In this document: piece by piece, positions 34,240 to 43,023 of the stretch
How positions within the stretch are numbered: position 1 is the first letter of the stretch
Layout of the letters: the number at the start of each line of letters is the position of its first letter
Assembly: GCA_964425745.1 (NCBI GenBank)
Contig: CAYRNW010000006.1
Coordinates: 54,943 to 118,942 of the forward strand
DNA from: CALCNS01 sp964425745
GTDB taxonomy: Bacteria > Bacillota > JAAYKD01
Direction: 5' to 3'
DNA: 64,000 bases
Notes under the pieces: model-generated
Told to the model about the DNA's origin: nothing
What the model saw: only the letters and a program-made list of their open reading frames with translations
Database searches by the model: none
Made by a program: the position numbers and the translations under genes

Positions 34240-35435
34240 AATTTTACTTGCAAATGTGTCACGGTATGAAGTCAATGTGCTTAGATCTAAGTAGAACGTG
34301 GGGAGGAGCAACTGTTATTCTCAGTCCGCAGAATATCTACCCGACCATAAAATTAAAGCCTTATTCCGAGTCTATACGCAAATTAGGCGGTTCAGTACTT
34401 TTTGATCCGCAGTTGTATGCACCGTCCAAGTTTCAAAAAAACCTTCAAAAGCATGACTACTGGCCTCGGGAAGATTTTACGAGTATTGAATTGAGCGAAT
34501 ATAACGAAGTCCTTAAGCGGCTTGCTGATATCAACTTAAACCTTCACACAGAGATGTTTATACTCCCTTCGAGGATTATAGATAGAGTCGATGATCAATG
34601 GGGAAAAGATCAAGATACAATTGCTAGTCAAGCTAGGATTGTGGCAAAAGAGCAGCAGTTATTACTTACAGTTGCTCTGGGAAAAGATGTTTTGATGAAT
34701 GATATTCAGGTTGAGAGCATTATTCATTATGCTCATCACTGGGATATCGATGGTGTTTATATCGTTAGTGAACATCCCGAACATTATTATCTTGTTGACA
34801 AGCCAATATGGATAGCAAACTTAATGTCGCTCATTGCCGGAATTAAGAGGCTTGGAAAATTTGTAGTAGTTGGGTATGCCAATCATCAAATGCTTCCACT
34901 ATCGTTGGCAAAATGCGATGCGATAGCTGCAGGTAGCTTCCTAAATGCTCGTTGGTTTAAAGCAGAACATTTTGAAACATCAGAAAATAAAGAACCAAGT
35001 CAACGCACAAAATGGTTTTACTGCCCACAAACACTATCTGAATTCAAGGTAGCTTACCTTGATGTTGCCCATCGCTCAGGTATTCTTAATGTTATGGCAA
35101 CTCCTTCACAGATGGAAAACGAATTCAGCAACATGCTTTTTGGCGGAGCAATTCCTTCATCAACCAATTACGAAGAAAGTGATTCATTTAAGCATTATTT
35201 GCATTGTCTTCGTATACAATGCGAATTTTCAAGCAAATTTACCTACATAGAAACAAGGAACTACCATTTTGCTCAACTGGAAACGGCAGCTCAATTATTG
35301 ACCGGGTTGCATAATGAACGTATTAAAGGACAAGATCGAGATTTCAATGAGATTTGCGATGTAAATGCAGCAGCTATTCAGCTATTTGACAAAGAATTTG
35401 GATTTGCAATAGCGCGTGAGTGGGACATTAAATAG
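34236..35435 (+). CDS. TIM-barrel protein resembling tRNA-guanine transglycosylase/DpdA
   Basis: A 399-aa protein of unclear function. Segments GGSVLFDPQLYAPSK, IDGVYIVSEHPEHYY, RLGKFVVVGYANHQMLPLSLA and AKCDAIAAGSFLNARWF have the order and character of TGT-family barrels, where the last block normally carries the nucleophilic Asp (FDS/FDC). Here that position reads IAAGS, so the Asp appears to be missing. TGT enzymes exchange guanine for 7-deazaguanine in tRNA, and DpdA does so in DNA. No queuosine pathway genes are nearby. The resemblance is by eye and needs structure-based confirmation. Last gene of the operon. Confidence 0.5.
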   Translation: MKFYLQMCHGMKSMCLDLSRTWGGATVILSPQNIYPTIKLKPYSESIRKLGGSVLFDPQLYAPSKFQKNLQKHDYWPREDFTSIELSEYNEVLKRLADINLNLHTEMFILPSRIIDRVDDQWGKDQDTIASQARIVAKEQQLLLTVALGKDVLMNDIQVESIIHYAHHWDIDGVYIVSEHPEHYYLVDKPIWIANLMSLIAGIKRLGKFVVVGYANHQMLPLSLAKCDAIAAGSFLNARWFKAEHFETSENKEPSQRTKWFYCPQTLSEFKVAYLDVAHRSGILNVMATPSQMENEFSNMLFGGAIPSSTNYEESDSFKHYLHCLRIQCEFSSKFTYIETRNYHFAQLETAAQLLTGLHNERIKGQDRDFNEICDVNAAAIQLFDKEFGFAIAREWDIK

Positions 35436-36410
35436 AGACAATTCTAGAAATAACAACAAGGAAAAAATATCGCGTATTTTAAAATTTGGGATTTCTATTC
35501 GATACATTAGATTTAGACTTTAGTGGAGAAATACAATGGACGAGATTTTAATGAATAAACAACATCATCCGATAACTCCGGCACAGTTACGGAGAATCTA
35601 CTAGTTATATTTCAATAAATGGAAACGGACATTATCCCAATTAAGAGGAAGAGCGGAGAAATATATCGCAAAGTTGACGATCAGAATTATTAAAATAATC
35701 TACAAACATTATTGTAAACACGCTGGTACAATTTTTTAAATTCGCAGAAGGGAATATATAGTACGTAACTATTTTGGTGGCATTTCACTTTAACCGGCAA
35801 ATTCGGGATAATTTGCCGGTTATTTCCGTTAACGAAAGAGTAGGATTCTACAAAGCATCAATCTAGCAACTATATTCCATTCAGTTAATGGAAACACATC
35901 CATCTTGACTTCTCAACCCTACAAAGTGGACATGTTCCCTCAAACGCAGAAAATGTAAAAAGTGTAGTAAAAACTTCCAAGACATCAATCTAAGGACTCC
36001 GAACCATGTTGAGACGGTGGTATTGATGTCAAGGATGGGGAAATAGGGCAGAAAAGCCTTGAAAATCGCAGATATTTGGCCGTTTTTGGGTGAAAATCAA
36101 CGATTTTTAGAGGGGTGTTTAGCACTCGTTGGAGTACATCTATGCTGTTTCGTAATCTTTGAGAGTGTAAGATGGATTTGAAGCACTTATGGGGACTCGC
36201 AAGAAGTCGAGTTAGATGTCAGCAGATTTTAGATGTTGGGGTGATATCTTCATTGCGTATAAAGATCTTATGGTTTTGCGTTCTAAAAAAAAACCATCTC
36301 ATCACTAATATCTCGTCTTTGTGGAAGCTAAGCACATGCAGTTATGATTACTAAAGGATCACTTTAATTTCCACCAATGTTTATTTAGTGCAAGAACAAG
36401 GAGGTTGCAA
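35436..36410. other. Intergenic region with terminator-like hairpin and transposase debris
   Basis: Nearly 1 kb with no intact gene. A perfect 12-bp hairpin (arms 35792-35803 and 35810-35821) probably ends the kinase operon. At ~35906-36046 the forward strand reads, without a stop, a short stretch with KCKKCSKNF, resembling the zinc ribbon of an IS transposase, then a stop; the surrounding sequence is decayed. The rest, including the short frame at 36172-36354, shows no ribosome binding site or recognised product. Confidence 0.55.
35792..35821 (+). terminator. Perfect 12-bp hairpin downstream of the kinase operon
   Basis: AACCGGCAAATT (35792-35803) pairs with AATTTGCCGGTT (35810-35821), six-base loop, followed by ATTTCC. 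The T run is short, so efficiency is uncertain. Confidence 0.6.
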
Positions 36411-36821
36411 GTGGAGATTACAATTACCTCAGCTTTACCTGGGGAAGAAGACCTTTATGAACTTTATCAAGTGTTGGGATGGAATCAGTTTCTTAAATTA
36501 GATTCTACAACACTAATGAGAGCAATGTCTGAATCGTACTACTCGGTATATGCATACTCAGGAGAAATTTTGGTAGCTACAGGTAGAGTGATTTCAGATA
36601 GTATCACAAATGCTTATATATGCGGAGTAGGGGTTCATAACGATTATAGACATCAGGGGATTGCAACACGAATAATTGAGCAACTAGTGGATTATTGCCG
36701 GAAAGCGAACCTTCATATACAACTTTTTTGTGAAGAAGATATGATCCATTTCTACGAGAAATTGGGATTTAGTAAGTTCGCTTTGGGAATGAAAAGTGTT
36801 GAGGAAAAACCAATCGACTAA
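36411..36821 (+). CDS. GNAT-family N-acetyltransferase
   Basis: A 136-aa acetyltransferase. The core YICGVGVHNDYRHQGIATRIIEQLVDYCRKANL contains the V..YR.QGIG/A acetyl-CoA loop of GNAT enzymes, and FYEKLGFSKF is the usual C-terminal strand. The start is probably GTG at 36411, six bases after AAGGAGG; the TTG at 36405 is too close to the site. The substrate is unknown. Followed by a VOC-family gene in the same direction; they do not overlap. Confidence 0.9.
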   Translation: MEITITSALPGEEDLYELYQVLGWNQFLKLDSTTLMRAMSESYYSVYAYSGEILVATGRVISDSITNAYICGVGVHNDYRHQGIATRIIEQLVDYCRKANLHIQLFCEEDMIHFYEKLGFSKFALGMKSVEEKPID

Positions 36822-36910
36822 CGAAAGTATTTAATTTTACGGACTCTATTACATTAAGAAGGTTGTATAGGTATCATAGGTGGGAGAAATCGAGTGTGGA
36901 GGTAGTTTTA

Positions 36911-37324
36911 ATGGCGAAAGCAATTGGTATTGGTGGCTTATTTCTCGAGTTTAAAGGAGATAAGGTAGAGTTGCACAAATTTTATCAGAAGCATCTTAAA
37001 TTGGAGATGAGCGATTATGGATCGGGTTTTCTTGCTGGAGAACAGTTGATGCTATTATCTTTTAAGAGAGAGTCTGATAAGACACCCTTGGTTAATTTCA
37101 GAGTCGATAACCTAGATGAAATGATGGAATCGCTTCAGAAACTCAATCTTGAAACCGATGCTATTGTTAGCTATGATTATGGAAAGTTTGCTCATTTTAC
37201 GGATCCATTTGGTAATTATATAGAGTTATGGGAACCCAATATTAATATATATAAGGAAATGGTCAGAGCTGAAATTGAAGAATATTGCCAAAAAGTGAGA
37301 GGAGTTAGAAATGGCGACTGTTAG
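36911..37324 (+). CDS. VOC-superfamily (glyoxalase/bleomycin-resistance-like) protein
   Basis: A 137-aa protein with a single VOC fold: GIGGLFLEFKGDKVELHKFYQKHL at the N-terminus and GKFAHFTDPFGNYIELWEP at the C-terminus, the typical metal-binding E and beta-alpha-beta ends. Such proteins bind or convert small molecules (glyoxalase, fosfomycin or bleomycin resistance, dioxygenases); the substrate is not predictable. ATG at 36911 follows GGAGG. Confidence 0.85.
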   Translation: MAKAIGIGGLFLEFKGDKVELHKFYQKHLKLEMSDYGSGFLAGEQLMLLSFKRESDKTPLVNFRVDNLDEMMESLQKLNLETDAIVSYDYGKFAHFTDPFGNYIELWEPNINIYKEMVRAEIEEYCQKVRGVRNGDC

Positions 37325-37329
37325 TAGTA

Positions 37330-37591
37330 TTAAATTCTATCGGCAAAAAATGCTTCATTGACTATTATGAAGACTTCAGATCCTGCAATAACAATATTCT
37401 TCTAGCTAAGAAGTTATTTCAGGATAACCCAAAAGCAACATCCCTTCGGGTCCAGTCGACTAGAAATAAGTAAGGCTAAATGGATTTTTGATAAGCGTAA
37501 AGAAAGAGAAGCGCTGACCATCATCTGTGACTCTTCCCGACTTGATGAGGAAACAAGACAAAAGGCTAGAAAACTTTTGAATGAACTATAA
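37330..37591 (+). pseudogene. Decayed small gene, C-terminus readable
   Basis: The forward strand retains a readable end, AKWIFDKRKEREALTIICDS followed by a charged helix ending LLNEL and TAA, but upstream frames are broken by several stops and shifts. No family recognised. A hairpin with CCTCCTGA/TCAGGAGG arms at 37600-37622 follows. Confidence 0.45.
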
Positions 37592-37636
37592 TAATGCGAC
37601 CTCCTGACTCGAGTTCAGGAGGCCGTTTCTCATAGT

Positions 37637-38116
37637 TCATTGATCTATATACAACTTCACACCGGACTTGAATTCTACAGAGAATTTGTCCTCACCGACG
37701 ATCACCTTCTCAATTAATCGTCGGACGAGAACCTCGTCAAAGTTAGTCAAGAAATAGGTTTGTTGCTGCATAAAAGCACATATGTCAGAGAAGCGTTACT
37801 TCAAATCTTCTTGCCGAATTTCTGTTAACTCGGCCTGTTTCTTTTCATCCTTCAGTTTTGCTATCTCATCAGCAATATCATCATAATCTGCTTTTGTGTT
37901 AACTCGCCTTACGAGCTCAGCCTGGAGAATTTCTAATCGATTAGCTATTTCAGATAGCTCAACATTCTGCTCTTCAAGCAAAGCTCTCTGAATATTTTCC
38001 TGTAAGATCTCAAGATAATCGTCCTTATCGCACAACACCTTATTGATAGCTTTCACTAGTATCTCTTTAAGATCTGTTTCAGAAACTGTTCTTGCATCGC
38101 AGAATCGAACAGTGCT
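37637..38116 (-). pseudogene. Serine recombinase C-terminal remnant
   Basis: This segment is homologous to the last ~160 residues of the recombinase at 43024-46074: shared phrases include KAINKVLCDKDDY, RVNTKADYDDIADEIAKLKD and LVRRLIEKVIV. An in-frame TAA at ~37797 breaks it (DLK, stop, RFSDI where the intact copy reads DLKKRISDM). Homology stops at ~38116, right where the DUF1232 gene ends. It is a truncated relic lying in direct orientation to the full copy 5 kb away. Confidence 0.85.
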
Positions 38117-38121
38117 TTCAA

Positions 38122-38478
38122 TCAGTATACAATCAACCAAATAATTAGCAACCAAATCAATATAATCGGAATTGCGTAACACCACTTCTTTGGTTTACCA
38201 CTTCTCCACACCCCTTCAGCTTCAATACGGCATCGTTCAAAAACATCATGTGGAATCAACCGAATTGTCAGCGCTAGCAATGTGGGTAGAATTATTATGT
38301 CATCAAGGTAACCGAGTATAGGTATAAAATCGGGAATCAGGTCAATAGGTGAAAGAGCGTAGACTAATGTGATACCGGCGATAAATTTTGCCAAGAGTGG
38401 AGTTTGGTTATCTTTTAGACTATAATATATAGCCGGGATATCTTCTTTAAGTATCTTTGCTCTTTCTTTAAGATTCAT
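38122..38478 (-). CDS. DUF1232 (YkvA-like) membrane protein
   Basis: A 118-aa protein. LAKFIAGITLVYALSPIDLIPDFIPILGYLDDII is the DUF1232 signature, and the C-terminus ends in one clear membrane helix (AIPIILIWLLIIWLIVY). The function of this widespread family is unknown. It is the last gene before the recombinase remnant; the stop at 38122 is six bases from the homology break, suggesting the module was joined there by recombination. Confidence 0.88.
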   Translation of the reverse strand: MNLKERAKILKEDIPAIYYSLKDNQTPLLAKFIAGITLVYALSPIDLIPDFIPILGYLDDIIILPTLLALTIRLIPHDVFERCRIEAEGVWRSGKPKKWCYAIPIILIWLLIIWLIVY

Positions 38479-38719
38479 TGATAATGTTCCCTCGTTCCTT
38501 ATGATTTAAGTGTATCTCTTTTCTATAAACACTTCTTAACTAAAAACTCACATGATAGAGATTGACAATATTCTTCCAAGTGTGTTTTTATCAAATTTTC
38601 TGACCTTCTTCTGCAGGTGTAAGTGATTTCTAAATGGTTATTGTATTTTTACCTGTTTTGACTCATCTGATACAATATCAAAAAAGAATTTCATAGCATA
38701 CAATAACTTCAAGAACGCT

Positions 38720-39592
38720 CTATCTATTGTTTCCCCAATAGATTACGACTAACATCCCTGGGCCAGTGTGTGCTCCGATAACTGGTCCGATTTCGGTGTG
38801 TATCAAATTTGCCTCGGGAAATTGGTTTAATATACCTTCTTCGAGTTGTTTTAGCCCTTCTGGGCAATCTCCATGTCCAATCGCCACAAGATTGCTAATT
38901 TCAGGCATCCACCCCGCTTCCATTCGTGCAAGCTGCGCTTGAATCGCACGATCTCTACCACGCAATTTTTCAGAAACCACGAGTTTACCAATTTCATTTA
39001 CGTGGAGTAATGGCTTAATCCGAAATAAAGATCCAATGGAAGCTGCTGTAGAGGAGACGCGTCCACCGTGTAAAAGATGGTCGAAAATATCAACGGTGAA
39101 CCAATGGCAAACCTGCATTCTATGTTCTGTGACCCAGTTTGCTAGATCCAGTAAAGAAAATCCCTCGGCCTGTTTTCGTAGAGCTTCACATACCAGGAAG
39201 CCTTCACCAGCCGAGGCACATAAAGTATCAATGCATAGGATTTGTCGATCAGGATATTTCTCTCTCAATTCATTCACACAATGCTCTGCTGATTCAATTG
39301 ATTTGGTTAGACCAGAAGAAAGACAAAGATACAAAATATCACGGCCTTCACGCAAACATGGCTCAAAATGTTGCTGATAAACTATTGGATTTATTTGTGA
39401 AGTAGTCGCAAAGAAACCTTCTCGTTGCATACGATAAAAATCGCGGATGCTAAGATTCCCGTTAGGGCCGTATGAATAAGCCTTACCTTTAATCTCGACC
39501 GGCATGGGGATGATTTCGGGTTGTGGCAATCCGAACGTCATTTCGCGGCTAATATCTGATGTTGCATCTGTGAAGATTTGATAATCGAACAT
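38720..39592 (-). CDS. DegV-family fatty-acid-binding protein
   Basis: A 290-aa DegV/FakB-like protein. DegV domains bind a fatty acid between two subdomains; FakB proteins present it to FakA kinase. Visible elements: FDYQIFTDATSDIS at the N-terminus, FFATTSQINPIVYQ, the LCLSSGLTKSIESA lid region, CIDTLCASAGEGFL, and HTGPGMLVVIYWG at the C-terminus. It lies five bases after the radical SAM gene with GGAGG before the start, so the two form an operon; their functional link is unknown. Confidence 0.93.
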   Translation of the reverse strand: MFDYQIFTDATSDISREMTFGLPQPEIIPMPVEIKGKAYSYGPNGNLSIRDFYRMQREGFFATTSQINPIVYQQHFEPCLREGRDILYLCLSSGLTKSIESAEHCVNELREKYPDRQILCIDTLCASAGEGFLVCEALRKQAEGFSLLDLANWVTEHRMQVCHWFTVDIFDHLLHGGRVSSTAASIGSLFRIKPLLHVNEIGKLVVSEKLRGRDRAIQAQLARMEAGWMPEISNLVAIGHGDCPEGLKQLEEGILNQFPEANLIHTEIGPVIGAHTGPGMLVVIYWGNNR

Positions 39593-39597
39593 ATTAT

Positions 39598-40959
39598 TTA
39601 ACCTCCGTTAATTCGTTTGTTGGTTGCTGAACTACTTTCCCATATTTTATCTGCGGTTGACTTCCAGTTCTCTGCGTATTGTGTCGTTTTGTCGCATAGG
39701 TGATCAACGCTCTCGTTACTTTGGTAATCAGTATTAGAAGCTCCCGTCTCCTTGACCATTTGACGAAGCCATTCTGGGTTCTCTAGCATGGGACAAGGTT
39801 GAAGCATGTTCTTATTGAAAGGTGCGTTATTGTGATAAGCCATGAATAATGGACTCTTCAGTGTTTCTAGTAAACTCGTATTATGAATATTGCAATTTGA
39901 GTAGTGGATGAAAACGCAAGGTTCAGCATCGCCTTTTGCATTGATATGTAAGTAATTCCGGCCACCCGCAATACAACCGCCTATATATTCAGCGTCATTC
40001 TGGAAGTCGATACTGAACAGAGATTTAGTTTTGCGGAAGGCTCGAATGCGATGATAAACCATTTCCCTCTGCTCGGGTGTTGGTAATAAATCAGTTACAG
40101 CTGAGTTGCCTACTGGCATATAATGGAAAAACCAGGCGAACAATGCTCCTGCTTCAATGATATAATCAAAGAATTCTTCGCTAGTTATGTCGTTGAAATT
40201 GCGACTTGTATAACATGTAGAAATACCAAATGGGAGTTTGTGCTTCTTTAATAGCTTCATGGCAAGCGCTACTTCGGCGAAGACACCTTCACCACGGCGA
40301 GAATCGTTAGCTTCTTCAAAACCTTCCAAAGAAATCGCTGGTACAAAATTCTTTATACGAAGCATCTCTTGGCAGAATTCTTCGTCAATTAATGTTCCAT
40401 TGGTAAAGGAGAGAAATTCACAGTCCGGATGTAATTCACAGATTCTGATTAGATCTGCTTTCCGAACTAAAGGTTCGCCTCCGGTGAAAATATACATATA
40501 AATTCCAAGTTCCTTACCCTGGCGAATTATAGAATCCATGATCTCTAAAGATAGATTCAGATGATTGCCATATTCGGAGGCCCAACATCCAGTACAATGC
40601 ATATTACAAGCGGAAGTTGGATCCATCAAGATAGCCCACGGTACATTGCATTTCTCTCTAGTTTTTACTTCTTCTTGAATCTCTCCGCCCTTTAAGCTAG
40701 CGTTAAAAAGAAAATTTTGAAAAAACACTTTGCGAACACCCGGGTCTAGCTCATAAAGGCTGAGAATAAGCTGATACCAATTGTTTTTTTCAGTAATAAC
40801 CTTGCGCACTGCGGTACGTTGAGGCCCATACCACCCATTAGGAGAGAATCTATCTACCATATCTATGAGTTTGGGAAGGTTTTCATTGGGATTGCTCTCA
40901 ATGTACTTAAGTGCTTGATTAATACTAAAATTTTGCATAGTTTCTTTGACAATACTCAT
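39598..40959 (-). CDS. Radical SAM protein with SPASM-like C-terminus
   Basis: A 453-aa radical SAM enzyme. C118, C122 and C125 (SACNMHCTGCWAS) bind the 4Fe-4S cluster; TGGEPLVRK follows as the SAM-binding GGE motif. The C-terminal region has several further cysteines (GGCIAGGRNYLHINAKGDAEPC, SNCNIHN, QPCPML) like SPASM/twitch auxiliary cluster domains. The ~100-residue N-terminal helical extension is unusual. Cotranscribed with degV and divergent from a related protein lacking the cysteines. The reaction is unknown; peptide or lipid modification are possibilities. Confidence 0.92.
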   Translation of the reverse strand: MSIVKETMQNFSINQALKYIESNPNENLPKLIDMVDRFSPNGWYGPQRTAVRKVITEKNNWYQLILSLYELDPGVRKVFFQNFLFNASLKGGEIQEEVKTREKCNVPWAILMDPTSACNMHCTGCWASEYGNHLNLSLEIMDSIIRQGKELGIYMYIFTGGEPLVRKADLIRICELHPDCEFLSFTNGTLIDEEFCQEMLRIKNFVPAISLEGFEEANDSRRGEGVFAEVALAMKLLKKHKLPFGISTCYTSRNFNDITSEEFFDYIIEAGALFAWFFHYMPVGNSAVTDLLPTPEQREMVYHRIRAFRKTKSLFSIDFQNDAEYIGGCIAGGRNYLHINAKGDAEPCVFIHYSNCNIHNTSLLETLKSPLFMAYHNNAPFNKNMLQPCPMLENPEWLRQMVKETGASNTDYQSNESVDHLCDKTTQYAENWKSTADKIWESSSATNKRINGG

Positions 40960-40999
40960 GTTGCTTCATCCTTTCTTATACTCTTTGGCGTGTTTACTG

Positions 41000-41144
41000 T
41001 CTGTATTATAAGTTCACTTATTACAATAGTCACAGGACAAAAGAGCCAGTGTGTCGTATTATGCGACACACTGGCTCTTTTGTTGCATTTTGGAACAAAA
41101 CTAAAAAAATGTCCCTTGAACACAAAGCAAAAAATCGGTATTCT
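41000..41144. promoter_or_regulatory. Divergent promoters around a 19-bp perfect inverted repeat
   Basis: Arms CAAAAGAGCCAGTGTGTCG (41038-41056) and its reverse complement (41064-41082) have a seven-base loop. On the left, a minus-strand TATAAT with a GTGACT -35 box 17 bases away would drive the radical SAM-degV operon. On the right, TTGAAC (41116-41121) and TATTCT (41139-41144), spaced 17, would drive the forward gene. The repeat is a good candidate operator for the nearby TetR regulator. Confidence 0.6.
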
Positions 41145-41186
41145 AATAGTATCAAGTTATTTGCTTGCTTGGAGGGAATGAACATT

Positions 41187-42215
41187 ATGGATATAGTTAC
41201 CAATCGTGTACTCATTGAAACAGTAGTCAGAAAAGCGTTGCGCGACATTAAAGAAACTCCCGAACGTAGCACAAGAAACCTTGTTGATATGGCGCTAAAT
41301 TTTTGTGAGGGCCGCTTTCAAAGTAATTTCTTTGAAAGCGCGCAAACCATGTTAAGAGACCAGAGAAGCCATTATTATGGGCTGATTCAAGACATCGTAA
41401 CCCATGTGAGCGCAGAGCGGTTAATAAAGTTTGGTATCAATCTAGGTTATCAAAGTTGTACGGTGGGTGCAGAGCTTATTCGCACAACTGAAATTGAAGA
41501 AGGCTTCAATATACCATGGTCGGTCTCTCTAACTTTAAGTGGTAACGACTATAAAACAAATGCGGTGGGATATCACAAAGTCATACATCAAGGACAGGAG
41601 TTGGGTGTTTATGCTTGGATGCTGTACTGCCTCCACAGTCCACAATCTCTATTTGAACTAATAGCAGCGTTCCAAAATCACGCCTTTGTCTTGTACTGTT
41701 CTCCTTCTGACCTTAGTGAGGAGGTTTTAGATGAAGTAGAAGCCTTACACAATCTAATGTTTGTTGTTCGGGTAGGGAGTGGAGTAGAAAAGGTTTGCCA
41801 GCGTTTAAGAGAACGCCAAATATTGTATTCGATTTGTTATACCTATTCCGAACCAGATGTAAAGCACATTCTTAATGGAGATCTACTCAGTGACGCAGAG
41901 CTTTTACACCCAGCTTTTACAGTTTTCTTGATGCAACCAAATTGTAGACCCAATATTCAGGCTGCAGTCTACCAGTATGTGGTGAGAGAAAGAAATGCGC
42001 AAGCGTATCAGACTCTTCCATGGGATGCAGTTTATGATAGCTACTATATAGATAATATCATATCGGGAGCCAGTTGCAATATCGGTTTTGAGCCCGATGG
42101 TAGTCTAAGTGTTTTTCAAAATGGAAGGGTGACAGCGGATTACAACTTGTTTAAGCACCCGCTTAGGGATATTTTGCAGCTGATCTTTCCGAAAACGCTT
42201 CAAACAGGAATTTGA
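41187..42215 (+). CDS. Radical-SAM-like protein lacking the cluster cysteines
   Basis: A 342-aa protein that aligns by eye with the divergent radical SAM gene next door: NIPWSVSLTLSG versus NVPWAILMDPTS; HQGQELGVYAWMLYC versus RQGKELGIYMYIFTG; RQILYSICYTYSEPD versus HKLPFGISTCYTSRN; and PLRDILQLIFPK versus the C-terminal TLKSPLFM region. The CxxxCxxC segment is replaced by SGNDYKTNAVGYH (residues ~118-130) and GGEP by YCLHS. It thus cannot hold a classical radical SAM cluster; it may be a partner or regulator. The ATG at 41187 is ten bases after GGAGGG. Confidence 0.75.
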   Translation: MDIVTNRVLIETVVRKALRDIKETPERSTRNLVDMALNFCEGRFQSNFFESAQTMLRDQRSHYYGLIQDIVTHVSAERLIKFGINLGYQSCTVGAELIRTTEIEEGFNIPWSVSLTLSGNDYKTNAVGYHKVIHQGQELGVYAWMLYCLHSPQSLFELIAAFQNHAFVLYCSPSDLSEEVLDEVEALHNLMFVVRVGSGVEKVCQRLRERQILYSICYTYSEPDVKHILNGDLLSDAELLHPAFTVFLMQPNCRPNIQAAVYQYVVRERNAQAYQTLPWDAVYDSYYIDNIISGASCNIGFEPDGSLSVFQNGRVTADYNLFKHPLRDILQLIFPKTLQTGI

Positions 42216-42779
42216 TTATTTTTCAGGATTCATTTGCTGGTAGACTGCTACAGTTCCTCTTTGAAATTGATCCTTCAGCTTTGCAACAAACTGTTCTGGA
42301 GGCATGCTTTCCTTATCCATTAGCCAACGCTCTATGGCACAAACGGTTGCATCTGCAAAAAAGCTGACAGCGAAATCATCTATGTGATCATCGCCAATTA
42401 ATGTCGATAATTGGATTTTTAACAAAGGAAAAGCGTATTCCCTAAGATGATCGGAAAAGGAGTTTTGACCGTTTATTTTTAGAGCTTTGCGGTAGAATGA
42501 CCGATTGTTGTAAAAGTAGATACAAACCCGCTCAATAACAGCCCAGCGCTCGTCATAATGAACGGAGGTAACACTATCCTTGGCCAATGTAAGAAACTCT
42601 GTATCAAAAATCCAGTTAACTAGATCATACTTATCTTTGAAATGATAATAGAAACTTTTTCGATTCATGTCACACTTCTCACAAATATGAGCCACATTTA
42701 TCCTCTCAAAGGGAACCTCGTGCATGAGTTCTTTGAGTGCAGTGGCTAAAGCCTTTTTTGTTATATTGGAATCGGGCAT
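42216..42779 (-). CDS. TetR-family regulator
   Basis: A 187-aa TetR repressor. The N-terminal HTH is INVAHICEKCDMNRKSFYYHFKDKYDLVNWIF (residues ~27-58); the C-terminal helical domain resembles the DhaS-like subgroup. It converges on the 41187 gene with no base between the two stop codons. Its promoter reads TTGAAA-16-TATAAT at 42871-42844. Probably controls the radical SAM/degV module through the inverted repeat at 41038-41082. Confidence 0.9.
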   Translation of the reverse strand: MPDSNITKKALATALKELMHEVPFERINVAHICEKCDMNRKSFYYHFKDKYDLVNWIFDTEFLTLAKDSVTSVHYDERWAVIERVCIYFYNNRSFYRKALKINGQNSFSDHLREYAFPLLKIQLSTLIGDDHIDDFAVSFFADATVCAIERWLMDKESMPPEQFVAKLKDQFQRGTVAVYQQMNPEK

Positions 42780-42843
42780 TACTCCACTTCCTTCGACTAA
42801 ATATATGTTTGCCTGCTTTTAAATAATGACTCCCGATAAAAGC

Positions 42844-42871
42844 ATTATACCAGTAATGCTGTTTTTTTCAA
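42844..42871 (-). promoter_or_regulatory. Promoter of the tetR gene
   Basis: On the minus strand, TTGAAA (42871-42866) and TATAAT (42849-42844), spaced 16, with TG just upstream of the -10 (extended -10). No symmetrical operator is evident here. Confidence 0.65.
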
Positions 42872-43023
42872 CTGGTTTAAGAAAATTGCTTAAATGCTTA
42901 ACATTGATTGGAAGAATTTTTTTGGGTTTGATTAACCGAAAACCCCAAGAAGTTGTAGGAGACGATTGTATTTCCGACTTTCTTGTAAACTATTCTTACC
43001 CCTTTAGTAGTGTGATTTGCTTT

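Noticed and set aside
32655..35435. A Dpd 7-deazaguanine DNA-modification system
   Set aside because: The barrel protein resembles DpdA only in outline and seems to lack the nucleophile; no queuosine or preQ0 genes and no other Dpd-like genes are present.
36172..36354. 60-aa open frame in the 35.4-36.4 kb gap
   Set aside because: No ribosome binding site, no recognisable sequence, and it lies in decayed DNA.
37796..38185. Intact 129-aa protein
   Set aside because: It is the tail fragment of a serine recombinase; homology continues beyond its stop and the frame runs by chance into the DUF1232 3' end.
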